A stretch of 64,000 nucleotides of DNA. Source: CAVSRC01 sp963798195 (lineage in GTDB: Bacteria > Pseudomonadota > Alphaproteobacteria > Rhizobiales > Kaistiaceae). Numbering within the stretch: position 1 is the stretch's first letter; every line of letters starts with the position of its first letter. The stretch lies in the NCBI GenBank assembly GCA_963798195.1, contig CAWCSF010000005.1, positions 1 through 64,000 on the forward strand. The letters are read 5' to 3'. Below the pieces are notes generated by a model, which had not been told where the DNA came from, ran no database searches, and was given only the letters and a program-made list of their open reading frames with translations. Made by a program: the position numbers and the translations under genes. Below are positions 28,977 through 38,340 of this stretch, piece by piece.

Positions 28977-29576
28977 ATGAACGCATTCCGCAGCCTGATT
29001 GCGCGTATCGAGGAGGGTGTCATCGCGGCCCTTCTGGCGGCGATGACGATCGTCACCTTCAGCCAGGTGATCGCCCGCTACGTCTTCAATTCCGGCTGGC
29101 ACGCCGCGCTTGAACTCACCACGATCATGTTTGCCTGGCTGGTGCTGTTCGGCGCCAGTTACGCCATGCGCATTGGTGCGCATCTCGGTGTCGACGCGAT
29201 CATTCGCCTGTTTCCAGCGCCGATCTTTCGCGCCATCGCCGTCTTCGGCGCGGTCGTCTGCATTGTCTACGCGACGATCCTCTTCTACGGCGCCTGCGGC
29301 AATATCTTCGTCACCGGCAAGATTTGCGGCGCCGGGTATGTCGGCAAGATGTACGCCGTCGGCCTCAAGACCGTCGACCTGCACTGGCCACGCTGGGCCG
29401 TCTATTCGATCCTGCCGATTGGCATGGCGCTGTTGGCGATCCGCTCCGCCGAGGCCGCCTACATGATCCTCAAGGGCCGGCGCGATGGGCTTGCGGCCGG
29501 CCACGAGGCCGAGGACATGCTCCGCGAACAGAGCGGCGCTGGGGTCAATCCGCCGCCCGGCCCTGTCGGCACCTGA
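28977..29576 (+). CDS. dctQ: TRAP transporter small permease DctQ
   Basis: Membrane protein of 199 residues with four membrane segments (for example GVIAALLAAMTIVTFSQVIARYVF and FAWLVLFGASYAMRIGAHLGVD). The R-x-G-x-H-L-G-V-D motif after the second helix is diagnostic of DctQ. It pairs with DctM, whose gene starts 12 bases downstream. The ATG at 28977 was chosen because an earlier frame start at 28926 falls in the hairpin leader. Confidence 0.9.
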   Translation: MNAFRSLIARIEEGVIAALLAAMTIVTFSQVIARYVFNSGWHAALELTTIMFAWLVLFGASYAMRIGAHLGVDAIIRLFPAPIFRAIAVFGAVVCIVYATILFYGACGNIFVTGKICGAGYVGKMYAVGLKTVDLHWPRWAVYSILPIGMALLAIRSAEAAYMILKGRRDGLAAGHEAEDMLREQSGAGVNPPPGPVGT

Positions 29577-29588
29577 GGAGGCGGGGCG

Positions 29589-30990
29589 ATGGAATCCGTC
29601 ATCCTCTTCATTCTCGTGCTGTCGATGCTGGCGGTCGGCATTCCCATCGCCGTCTCGCTGGGACTCTCCAGCCTGATCATCATCATTTTCTTTTCCCACG
29701 ACTCGCTCGCCTCGATCGCGCTGAAATTTTACGAGTTGACCCAGCACTACACGCTGCTCGCCATCCCCTTCTTTGTGCTCGCCTCGAACTTCATGTCGAC
29801 CGGCGGCGTCGCCCGCCGCATCATCCGGTTCGCGGTGGCAAGCGTCGGCCATGTCCGCGGCGGCCTCGCCATAGCCGGCGTCTTTGCCTGCATGCTGTTC
29901 GCCGCCCTCTCCGGCTCATCCCCCGCGACGGTGGTCGCGATCGGCACCATCGCGATCAGCGGCATGGTGCAGGTGGGCTACACCAAGGAATTCGCTGCCG
30001 GCGTCATCGCCAATGCCGGCACGCTCGGCATTCTCATTCCGCCGTCCATCGTGATGGTCGTCTATTGCGCCGCGACCGACGTCTCGGTTGGCCGCATGTT
30101 CCTTGCCGGGGTCATCCCCGGCATCGTTGCCGGGCTGATGCTGATGGCCGGCATCTACATCGCGGCGCGCATCAAGAAACTGCCGGCGCAGCCCTTCGCC
30201 GGCGTCCGCGAAATCGTCGCCGCGGCGGGCGACTCCGCCTTCGGCCTGCTCCTGATCTTCATCATCCTCGGCGGAATCTATGGCGGCGTCTTCACCCCGA
30301 CCGAGGCGGCGGCGGTGGCGGCGGTCTATGCCTTCCTCGTCGCGCTCTTCGTCTATCGCGACATGGGACCGCTGCGCGGCATCCCATGGCGCGAGCCTGA
30401 CGAGACTCTCGGCCGCGCCGTGTGGCGGAACCTCTGGCTGACGGCGACGCGCTTCGTGCCCGGCTGCTTCCACGGCGACACGAAGAAGGTGCTGGTCGAG
30501 TTCGGCGCGCACGACCATCATGCTGATGTTCATCATCGCCAACGCGCTGCTATTCGCGCACGTGCTGACGACCGAGCGCATCCCGCAGGTGATCACCGAC
30601 TGGATGCTGGGCGCCGGCTTCAACTGGTGGACGTTCCTGATCGCCGTAAACGTGCTGCTGCTGCTCGGCGGCCAGTTCATGGAACCGTCAGGGCTGCTTC
30701 TGATCGTGGCGCCGCTGGTTTTCCCGATCGCCATTCAACTGGGGGTCGATCCAATCCACCTCGGCATCATCATGGTGGTGAACATGGAGATCGGCATGAT
30801 TACCCCGCCGATCGGGCTTAACCTGTTCGTGACGGCGGGTATCACCGGCATGACCCTGGTGCAGGTGGTGCGGGCGGCCATGCCTTTCGTCGCCATCCTG
30901 CTGCTCTTCCTGGTTCTGGTGACCTACACGCCGATCCTGTCAACCTGGCTGCCCTATTCCCTGATGGGCCCGGAACTGGTGACCCGCTAG
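29589..30990 (+). CDS. dctM: TRAP transporter large permease DctM, one-base frameshift at 30501-30502
   Basis: Large membrane subunit that catalyses Na+-coupled uptake, about 466 residues when the frame is restored. The first 305 codons give canonical DctM features (GIPIAVSLGLSS, AIPFFVLASNFM, LSGSSPATVVAIG, PTEAAAVAAVYA). After KKVLVE the frame runs into a non-homologous tail that would stop at 30821. The remaining third (IMLMFIIANALLFAHVL to MGPELVTR) continues in the +1 frame. Deleting one T of the pair at 30501-30502 gives VESARTTIMLMF, the normal DctM sequence. As written the permease would be truncated and inactive, but the single extra base and intact remainder suggest an assembly error. 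Confidence 0.87.
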
Positions 30991-31023
30991 GGTTTGCGGC
31001 CGATCGGGCGATCTGCCGCACCC
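30990..31023 (+). terminator. possible weak hairpin terminator after dctM
   Basis: GGGT plus GCGGC (30990-31000) can pair with GCCGC plus ACCC (31015-31023), leaving a two-base bulge and a 14-base loop. No T tract follows, so it is at best a weak or Rho-assisted terminator. Confidence 0.25.
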
Positions 31024-31052
31024 TTGCAATGTGGCCAAATCGGAGTCATATC
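31024..31052 (+). promoter_or_regulatory. candidate cold-shock gene promoter with long 5' leader
   Basis: TTGCAA (31024-31029) and CATATC (31047-31052) are spaced by 17 bases and fit a sigma-70 promoter. Transcription from about 31059 would leave a leader of roughly 180 bases before the cold-shock ATG at 31239. Long structured leaders are typical of cold-shock mRNAs, where they act as thermoregulators. No shorter promoter is evident. Confidence 0.4.
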
Positions 31053-31238
31053 TGCCGCGTTCGGGCACTGTAACCCCGGAGACTGGAAAACGTCGCGGAG
31101 GCAAGAGGCCCCGCGGGTCTTGGGAATTCCCCTGGCCGTCTCGATAAGACGCTTTGCTTCCTTTCCCCGATCAACAAGCTGCCGACGACGTACGGGTGTG
31201 CGAGCACCCATTGTGACCACAGGGAAAAGGATATCCCA

Positions 31239-31451
31239 ATGCGCCAGACTGGCACCGTGAAGTTCTTCAACTCCTCCAAAGGCTTCGGCTTCATCACCCC
31301 GCAGGGTGGCTCCAAGGACGTGTTCGTCCACGTGAGCGCGCTCGAGCAGGCCGGCATCAGCCACCTCACCGATGGCCAGCAGGTCTCGTTCGAGGTTGAG
31401 CCGGACAAGATGGGCAAGGGCCCGAAGGCAGTTAAGCTCCAGCTCGTCTAA
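31239..31451 (+). CDS. cold-shock domain protein (CspA family)
   Basis: Single cold-shock domain of 70 residues. RNP1 is KGFGFI and RNP2 is VFVHV; the opening GTVKFFNSSKGFGFI is standard. It binds single-stranded RNA or DNA and acts as an RNA chaperone. AAGGA lies eight bases before the ATG. A long leader precedes the gene and a good hairpin follows it, so it is a monocistronic unit. Confidence 0.96.
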   Translation: MRQTGTVKFFNSSKGFGFITPQGGSKDVFVHVSALEQAGISHLTDGQQVSFEVEPDKMGKGPKAVKLQLV

Positions 31452-31497
31452 GCTGGTGAGCCGCGGCTAGCGCGGCCTTCACAGGTTCAAACAGGGA

Positions 31498-31522
31498 CGC
31501 CGCCGGCCAACCGGCGGCGTTT
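31498..31522 (+). terminator. Rho-independent-type terminator after the cold-shock gene
   Basis: A 9-bp perfect stem, CGCCGCCGG (31498-31506) with CCGGCGGCG (31511-31519), has a CCAA loop and is followed by TTTCGCGTTT. It lies about 45 bases after the stop codon. Confidence 0.75.
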
Positions 31523-32128
31523 CGCGTTTCAGGGTCGAAGAAACCGGAAACGGTCGCCCAAGAATCAGAAAGGCGCCGCCTGGGTTTCCCCAACGACGCC
31601 TCCCTGATCGTTCGCCTTGCTGTCAGCGGCCTCGCCCGGAGGTCCGGCGCTATCAGCGGCGATCCGATGCGTGATCTGCGTTCCGCCCCCGTTGCCGAGG
31701 ACTATCCGCCGATCACCCGGAGCTCGACCTTTCGGTCTCCTCCCGGACCACGTTCCAGCTCCTGTCCGCATTGCTGCGATCAAGTGCCTTTCCGTGGCGC
31801 CGCGGGGCATTCCGACGTCTTCGGGCTTGCACCCTCTCCGCCGGCACGGTTCCGCGGGAACCTGTCTCAGACGTTCGACTTTGCCCTTGCCGAACTCGAC
31901 TTGTTCCCATCGCGGTAAGGACATCATTGCGCAGGTCCGCCTGCCGGGAAAGCGCGGACTCCCGCATCTGGGACTTCCGGGGATAACGGGAATCCGCTGC
32001 GACGCACACGCCGGTTTGGTTTGCGTTTGGAAACAACTCGTCGCTGGCAGTGAGCCTCGCAACGCTCGTGGCGAAAGGTTACGCTGTCTGTCCGAGCGTC
32101 TGCCGATCGCCAACGTCACGGAGGCCAC
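31523..32128. other. 606-bp intergenic stretch without a convincing gene
   Basis: Open frames exist on both strands, including an Arg-rich 107-codon frame on the minus strand (31713-32036) and a 171-codon frame on the plus strand. None shows a recognisable domain, a good ribosome binding site or the GC-rich third positions seen in neighbouring genes. The last 50 bases hold the leader of the MFS gene (GGAGGCC before its ATG). The interval could contain a small RNA or a decayed gene; I see no clear structure. Confidence 0.5.
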
Positions 32129-33667
32129 ATGACCCACAAACCTGTTGCACCCGTGGGCCGTTCGGCCACTCAGCTCCCCGCCCCAAACACGCCTCGTCTC
32201 GAACAGGCCCGGCCCTACGTCCTGGCGGCCACGACCATCGCCTCGGCGATGGCCTTCGTCGACTCGACCGTCGTCGGCATCGCGGTGCCGGCCATACAGA
32301 AGGAACTGGCCGCCGACATCGTCGCCATGCAATGGGTGGCGAACGCCTACCTGCTTATGCTGGGCGCGCTGATCCTGGTCGGTGGCAGCCTCGGCGATCG
32401 CGTCGGCCGCAAGCTGATCTTCCTGATCGGCATCGTTGCGTTCACAGTCGCCTCGCTGCTTTCTGCCACAGCGCCGACCGTCGAGATGCTGATCGCAGCG
32501 CGGACCATCCAGGGCATTGGCGCGGCACTTCTGGTGCCGCAGAGCCTCGCGATCATCGCTGCGACCTTTCCCAAGAACATCCGTGGCAAGGCCATCGGCA
32601 CCTGGGCGGCGGCGTCGGCGGTGACCACGGCGCTCGGGCCGCCGATCGGCGGCTTCCTGATCGACCTTTGGTCGTGGCGCGCCGCCTTCTGGATCAACCT
32701 GCCGCTCGCGGTCGTGGCCCTGTGGCTGGCTTGGCGCTATATGCCGGAAAGCCGCGACGAGGGCGAGACCGGGCAGATCGACTGGACCGGCGCTGTCCTC
32801 GCCGTCGCGGCATTCGGCGCGTTGACCTATGGTCTGAGCGCAATCTCGGAAGGCAACGTCAGCCCAACGTTGATCTCCGGTGCGATCGTGGCCGGGCTCA
32901 TCGGCATCGCGGTCTACGTTTACGTGGAACTCCACGCGGCCAACCCGATCACGCCGCCGACGATGTTCAAGTCCAAGGTTTTCACCAGCGTGAATATCGT
33001 GACCGTATTCCTCTACGGGGCACTCAGTGGCGTGCTCTTCCTCGTACCCTTCGACCTGCTGGCGCAGCGCGGCCTCAGCGCGGCGACGGTCGGCCTTGTG
33101 CTGCTCCCGTTCGGGCTCATCATCGGCCTGTTCTCGCGCTACACCGGCTCGCTCGCCGACACATACGGCCCGCGCTTCTTTCTCGTCGCTGGCCCCATCC
33201 TGGTCGGCGTCGGCTGCCTCTTCTTTGCGGCAAACATCCCCAATCTCTGGCTCGGGGTCATGCCCGGCATTATTTTTGTCGCCGGCGGCATGGCGCTGGC
33301 CGCATCGCCACTCACCACGGCCGTGATGAACGCGGCTCCGGAAGGCAAATCCGGCGCCGCATCCGGAATCAGCAACGCATCAAGCCGTCTTGCCGGCGCC
33401 CTCGCGATAGCGATCTTCGGCGCAACCGCCGGCGTGGTCTTCGGCTGGACTGCCCCGGCGACGGCGCGCTTCGGCGTCATTCCGCCTGCGGACAACCCGA
33501 CGCGGGGCGCGATCGTCGATGCGTTTCTCTCCGCCTACTCGGCTGCAATGATTTTCGGCGCCCTCTGGTGCTTTGTCGCTGCCGCCATATCTTTCGTCAC
33601 ACTGAAGGGGACGGCACCACCGCGGAAGGCCGGCGAAGCCGCCGGGCAGGAGACGAAGGCAGCTTGA
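32129..33667 (+). CDS. DHA2-family MFS transporter
   Basis: Exporter of 512 residues with 14 membrane segments. The first helix AMAFVDSTVVGIAVPAIQKEL and motif A (GGSLGDRVGRKLIFLIG) are of the EmrB/QacA DHA2 class, with motif C at SAVTTALGPPIGGFLI. Unlike the 20-kb pump it has no adaptor gene beside it, so it probably works alone at the inner membrane. GGAGGCCAC immediately precedes the ATG. The esterase gene begins about 45 bases downstream. Substrate unknown. Confidence 0.9.
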   Translation: MTHKPVAPVGRSATQLPAPNTPRLEQARPYVLAATTIASAMAFVDSTVVGIAVPAIQKELAADIVAMQWVANAYLLMLGALILVGGSLGDRVGRKLIFLIGIVAFTVASLLSATAPTVEMLIAARTIQGIGAALLVPQSLAIIAATFPKNIRGKAIGTWAAASAVTTALGPPIGGFLIDLWSWRAAFWINLPLAVVALWLAWRYMPESRDEGETGQIDWTGAVLAVAAFGALTYGLSAISEGNVSPTLISGAIVAGLIGIAVYVYVELHAANPITPPTMFKSKVFTSVNIVTVFLYGALSGVLFLVPFDLLAQRGLSAATVGLVLLPFGLIIGLFSRYTGSLADTYGPRFFLVAGPILVGVGCLFFAANIPNLWLGVMPGIIFVAGGMALAASPLTTAVMNAAPEGKSGAASGISNASSRLAGALAIAIFGATAGVVFGWTAPATARFGVIPPADNPTRGAIVDAFLSAYSAAMIFGALWCFVAAAISFVTLKGTAPPRKAGEAAGQETKAA

Positions 33668-33710
33668 GAATTCGCGGTATTTCCCTCGCGCGCGGCGTCA
33701 TGCACGCGCC

Positions 33711-34589
33711 TTGAAACAGCAGACATCGCCCAACCTGAGCGACCGGCTGAAGACGGTGATGAGCCGGCTTGCCGAGTCCGCCGTGCTGCTGCCGCTTGGT
33801 TTGCTCAACGTGCTGACCAGCCGGCGCGGATATGCCGTACGACGATCCGTGGCATATGGCGGCCTTCGCAGGCAGACGCTCGACCTGTATGTGCCGGACA
33901 CCGCCGCTCCGCGAGCGCCGGTGGTCGTCTTCTTCCACGGCGGCTCCTGGGATTCCGGCAGCAAGAATCTCTACACGTTCGTGGGGCAATCATTGGCATC
34001 GGCTGGGCTGACGGTCGCGATACCGAACTACCGGCTCTATCCCGAGGTAGTATTTCCGGGCTTCGTCGAAGACGCGGCGAGGGCAGTCGCCTGGATCGGC
34101 AGCGAAGTCACGAAGGGTGACCGTCCCCTCTTCGTCCTCGGGCACTCGGCGGGTGCGCAGATCGCGATCCTGCTGGCGCTGGATGGACGCTACCTGTCCG
34201 CGGCCGGCAGCGGCCTCGACTCCATCGCGGGCGCAATCGGCCTGTCCGGTCCCTACGATTTCCTGCCGTTGAGGGAACAGCGCTACAAGGACATCTTCCC
34301 CGAGGAGGTGCGCGCGGACAGCCAGCCGATCGCATTTGTCGACGAAGGGAAACCTCCGATGCTCCTCGTTCACGGCGGCGCGGATACCATCGTCCTGCCG
34401 CGCAATACTCGCGGTCTGGCGGCCGCACTGCGCGCGCGTGGCAACAGGGTGGAAGAACGCATCTACCCGGGCGTCGGCCACCTTGGCACCGTGGCGGCGC
34501 TCATCCGCCTGCTGACAGTGAACAAGGCGCCCGTTCGCGCGGACATCGTCGCTTTCATCCGCGACGTCACCGGGGCGCCCCAGGCCTAG
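33711..34589 (+). CDS. alpha/beta hydrolase, carboxylesterase type
   Basis: Protein of up to 292 residues of the BD-FAE/hormone-sensitive-lipase-like esterase group. The oxyanion motif is HGGSWDSGS (near 76-84), the nucleophile elbow GHSAGAQ (Ser146), the acid in GGADTIV (near 227) and the His in GVGHLG (near 260). The start is uncertain: a TTG at 33711 gives the full frame, and an ATG at 33759 also keeps the fold; neither has a strong ribosome binding site. It may be co-transcribed with the upstream exporter. Its stop overlaps that of the convergent metallo-hydrolase (CTAG). Confidence 0.85.
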   Translation: MKQQTSPNLSDRLKTVMSRLAESAVLLPLGLLNVLTSRRGYAVRRSVAYGGLRRQTLDLYVPDTAAPRAPVVVFFHGGSWDSGSKNLYTFVGQSLASAGLTVAIPNYRLYPEVVFPGFVEDAARAVAWIGSEVTKGDRPLFVLGHSAGAQIAILLALDGRYLSAAGSGLDSIAGAIGLSGPYDFLPLREQRYKDIFPEEVRADSQPIAFVDEGKPPMLLVHGGADTIVLPRNTRGLAAALRARGNRVEERIYPGVGHLGTVAALIRLLTVNKAPVRADIVAFIRDVTGAPQA

Positions 34590-35338
34590 CCGGGGTCTTG
34601 CGTTCCGCTGCGGATCATCCGGCGCAGGATGTCGATCTGGTCGCCGGTGGCCGGTTCGCCGTGGCCGACCGCGATGACGTCGGCGCGGAGATCTTCAATC
34701 TTGTGCAGCGTGCGCCGGTGCTGCGGGATGTTCAGCGTGAGCCCGTCCCAGCCGAGGCTGAGATAGGGCCACGTCGCCAGCGCGTCGCCGGCGAACAGCG
34801 CCGAGCGCTCCTTCCAGTAGAAGCCGAGATGGCCGGGCGAATGGCCCGGCAGGTCGATCACCTCAAGCGGGCCGACCTTGTCGCCCTCGCGCAGGAAGCG
34901 GTCCGTTTCGACCGGCTTGTGGCCGTCAACACCGAGGAAACAGCCAAGCTGGATCGCGTAGACCTGGTAGGGCCGCCGCGGCCAGAAGGCGACGCCCTGC
35001 GCCAGCCGCTCGCCAGCCAGGATGTCCGCCTCGAACTGATGCGACCACACCGTAGCTCCGGACAGCGCCTTCAGCGTTGCGATGCCGCCGATATGCGAGC
35101 GATGGGCATGGGTGGCGATGATGTTCTTGAGGTCGGAGACTTCACGGCCGATCTGCTTGATGGCGGCAACGATGCGATGCGCATCGGAATCGAACAGCGC
35201 GTCGATCAGCGTGAGTTCGCCGTTGTCATCGAGGATGAACGCGTGAACGTGGCCGCCCATGCGCTGGCTGAGAACATGGACGCCCGGAGCAACCTCGCGC
35301 GCCTTCCCGCTCGGATCGTAGCCGATGTTGCGCGCCAT
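34586..35338 (-). CDS. metallo-beta-lactamase-fold hydrolase with altered HxHxDH motif
   Basis: Protein of 250 residues with the MBL fold. The first metal motif reads THAHRSHIGG (His77, His79, Ser81, His82), so the Asp that normally binds the second metal in HxHxDH is Ser. The later ligands LPGHSPGH, FAGDAL and AVGHGEP are present. It may therefore bind one metal or act on a different substrate class. No signal peptide is seen. AGGAGGCGA lies about seven bases before the ATG at 35338. It is 25 bases downstream of the heme peroxidase gene on the same strand and probably in its operon, which hints at a role with lipid-derived or oxidised products. Confidence 0.85.
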   Translation of the reverse strand: MARNIGYDPSGKAREVAPGVHVLSQRMGGHVHAFILDDNGELTLIDALFDSDAHRIVAAIKQIGREVSDLKNIIATHAHRSHIGGIATLKALSGATVWSHQFEADILAGERLAQGVAFWPRRPYQVYAIQLGCFLGVDGHKPVETDRFLREGDKVGPLEVIDLPGHSPGHLGFYWKERSALFAGDALATWPYLSLGWDGLTLNIPQHRRTLHKIEDLRADVIAVGHGEPATGDQIDILRRMIRSGTQDPG

Positions 35339-35363
35339 GCCGTCGCCTCCTGTACCGTGAGTG

Positions 35364-38247
35364 TTATTTGGGACCGGCCGCAAAGGCCGGGTCGCCGACC
35401 GCATCGGGTCGCGGCTTCCATGCGAGCGAATAGTATTCACCGCGGTCTCGGGCCCACGGATCGAATGCGTTGACGACGTGCTTCAGTTCCCCGGCGAGTT
35501 CCGGCGTTGTCCGCTCCAGCACGCGCTTCAGCGGTGAGACCTCCTGGCGGTGGCCGTTCGGCTCGCCCTCTTCCCACTGCTTGCCTGTGGGGCCGTTGTC
35601 CATCACCCAGTCGATGCCGAGCTTCGTGTAGAACTCGGGGCGGAAGCTCGACGTGAAGAAGCGATCGCTGAACAGGCGCCGCGACGCATTGAGGATGAAG
35701 ATCTGGAACTGCGTCTCCGAGATGGCGAAGCCGTGCGGCCGCGTCGTCTCGGCATGGAAACCGACGACAAGATCGAGATCCTCGATGTTGTCCACTACGC
35801 TGCCGTCGGGATGGCCGAGGCAGTCGTTGATCGGCTTTCCGTCCGCGTCTTTCTGCGCCAGCGTGATGACCTTGGACGCGTCGCAGGTGTGCTGGCCATA
35901 GATCTCGCGCATGGTCGTGACGAGGTCGCTCTGGCGTTTGTGCTCCGGCGAATCCGCGGGCAGCCCGACCTCGATAAAGTCGTCGAAGCCGGCGAGTTGC
36001 CGCAGGCCGATCTGGCGGCGGAACTCGTTGAATCGCGGCACGCCCCGCTCCCGGTCGCGAACGATATCAAGGGCCGGCACGTCGATCGTGGAATCGATCC
36101 TCGGCCTGAGATCGAGGTTCTGGAGGAATTGCGGGTGGTTCTGGAGCAGCAGGAGGCCGAGGCGCTGGCGGCCGAAGCTGAGTGCCCAATCCGCCAGCCC
36201 GTTATCGCGCATCGCCGCCGTGGCCTGGCCGCGGAACGTGTTGATCATCGGGATGTGGGCACGCACTGCGTTCGGGTCGCTGACGTCGCGCAACTCGGCC
36301 ATGTCCGGCACCAGCGCATGCAGCCGGTAAACCGAAACGAACTCTTCCGGGAAATTGAACGGCGCACCGAAATGGTTCGTGCCGCCGTTGACGTCGTCCG
36401 GGATTGTCGAGCCGCCACTGGTCCCACGACAGCCAGTCGGGCAGGAAATGCGGCCAGCGCCGGCTGCTGCCGCGACCGACGATGCCCGCGCCGGCGGCGA
36501 AGGCCGAATAAAGCTGGTTCGCGGTTTTCTCGTCGCCCGATTTAGCGAAGGCGGCGACGATTTCCTTGGTCGCAGTTGAAGCAACTGATTCCCGCTCGAA
36601 CAGGCCCGACCAGTTCGAGTTCATGCCGACGTTGAGAGGCTCGTCGTAGAGAAGCTGCGGCGTCCACTCGATGGTGTGGATCTTGGCGATCTCCGCCGCC
36701 ACGATCAGCCGGGCAATCTCGAACAACTGGTCGTCGGTGAGCGTGGCGTAGCTGATCGCATCGCCCGGGTGCGCCGGATCGCGGAGCCCGGAATCGGCAT
36801 CCGGCTGATCCTTCTGCATCTGCCGGAATGTACCGACGATTGCGTTGTGCTCGCGGGCAAACAGGTTGTGATAGAAGCTGAGCCCGATCGACCAGTTGTC
36901 GCCGAACGCCGTCGCCTCCTGCCCCGCCCATTCGGGCTGGATCGGGTCGCAGTCCGGCCCGGTCGATCCCGCAGCGCAGGGCGTACCGAAGACGGGCAGG
37001 TAGCCGTCATCCATGAGCAGCCGCGCGCGGTCGGCCGGGTCGCGCTTCACCCGCTGCCGCGATCGCGCATCGAAGCCATAGATCTGCGATGCGTCCCACC
37101 ATGCGGTCACGTTGTTGCGCGTGGTCTTCCACGACCGCTTGAGTCGCTCCGTGTCGCCTGCCTGGAACGTGCCCGGCGGGGAATCGTCGGCGATGAGCGC
37201 GGCTTCCATGCGGTCCTCGGGACGGCAGCCGAGCTCGGCCTTGCGTTCGTCGGAGAGCGGCTGCACGACGCCGCCGATGCGTTCGCTGGCGCAGCCCATT
37301 CCGACCGCGTGCGCTGTGTCGTTCCGCGCGTCCTCCGGGTGGGCGAACCAGTCATGGGTCATGAACTGGATCCAGAACGCGGCCAGAACGTTGAAAAACG
37401 GCGCCTTGCGGTAGTCGCAGTCGGCATCCTGCCCGGGCACGCCCTTGCCCTGGTTGCAGTCCGGCGTGGCGCTTTCGTCGCGCGTGAACAGCCTGCGGCT
37501 GATGACCTGCGGATCGGGCTCCATCAGCCCGATGCGACCGCCATGGCGGTTGCGCGCGTAGTCGTCCTTCTCGAGTTCGGGGAAGGTCGCCTCGAACTGG
37601 ACGTTTCGTTCAAAGGGTTCGCCGGTCGATCCCATCGCCGGATTGCGGATGTCGTTGCAGATGCCGGTCAGCGTGCGGAAGCGAATTTCCTCGCCGGTGC
37701 AGAGCTGGCTACCGTCGGCGTCGATCTGAAGATTCTTGTAGTCCGGATTGTCGGCCGGCAGCCGCATCTCCGGCCACACCTTGGCGATCGCGCCGCCCTT
37801 GTTCGCGTATCGCTCGTAGGTGAGGTTGTCGAAGAGGTTGAAGCGGATCAGCTCCATCCGCTGATATTCGAGATCGAGAAGCGCTCCATCAATGCCGCGC
37901 TTGTTGCGATCAAGCAGGTGCGAACCGGAGGGCCCGCGTTCGGACAGGGAATTGACGTCTCCCGCCCCCCAATAATTCTGCCAATCGACCCAGGGGACGT
38001 TACGCGCGGCAACGGCCGCGCGCCCGCCGCGGCAACCGGCCTGCGGCTCGCCGACCTTTCCCTGGAAACGATCGGCACGCTCTCCGACGAGATCACGGAA
38101 GCCCTGTATGGCCATCTCGCCGCAATATTTGGCGATCTGGACGTCGTCTTCCTCGGATGGTTTCAGCGAAAACCACAAGGAGGCGGCAGCGCCGGCAACA
38201 AGGACCAGCGCGCCGACTACAATCCAGCCCAGATAACCGCGCCGCAT
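35364..38247 (-). CDS. membrane-anchored animal-type heme peroxidase/alpha-dioxygenase-like, one-base frameshift at 36400-36402
   Basis: About 960 residues with the frame restored. One N-terminal membrane anchor (GYLGWIVVGALVLVAGAA) precedes a large An_peroxidase domain. The distal heme site is IQFMTHDWF (Gln and His-Asp). The proximal site is EFVSVYRLHALVPD, which places a Tyr three residues before the proximal His as in cyclooxygenases and plant alpha-dioxygenases. RERGVPRFNEFRR is also an alpha-dioxygenase-type block. This suggests oxygenation of fatty acids rather than simple peroxidation. One extra base in a run of three at 36400-36402 breaks the frame between the two halves; removing it gives DNPDDVNGGTNHFG. 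The start at 38247 is provisional, with a GTG at 38286 possible. The MBL hydrolase follows by 25 bases. Confidence 0.83.
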
Positions 38248-38340
38248 CTCCGAAGCACCCGTCTCGCGCCTCGCCAACCGTCGCACGAGTATGGTTCAAC
38301 CACGGCGCGCCGCCAAGGACCAAGGCAGCGTCGGGGTTAC

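Noticed and set aside
30490..30520. Programmed frameshifting in dctM (and at the other breaks)
   Set aside because: No slippery heptamer or downstream pseudoknot is apparent, and five unrelated genes share the defect; an indel error is simpler.
31713..32036. Arg-rich 107-codon minus-strand frame
   Set aside because: No ribosome binding site, mixed codon third positions and no family; recorded as intergenic instead.
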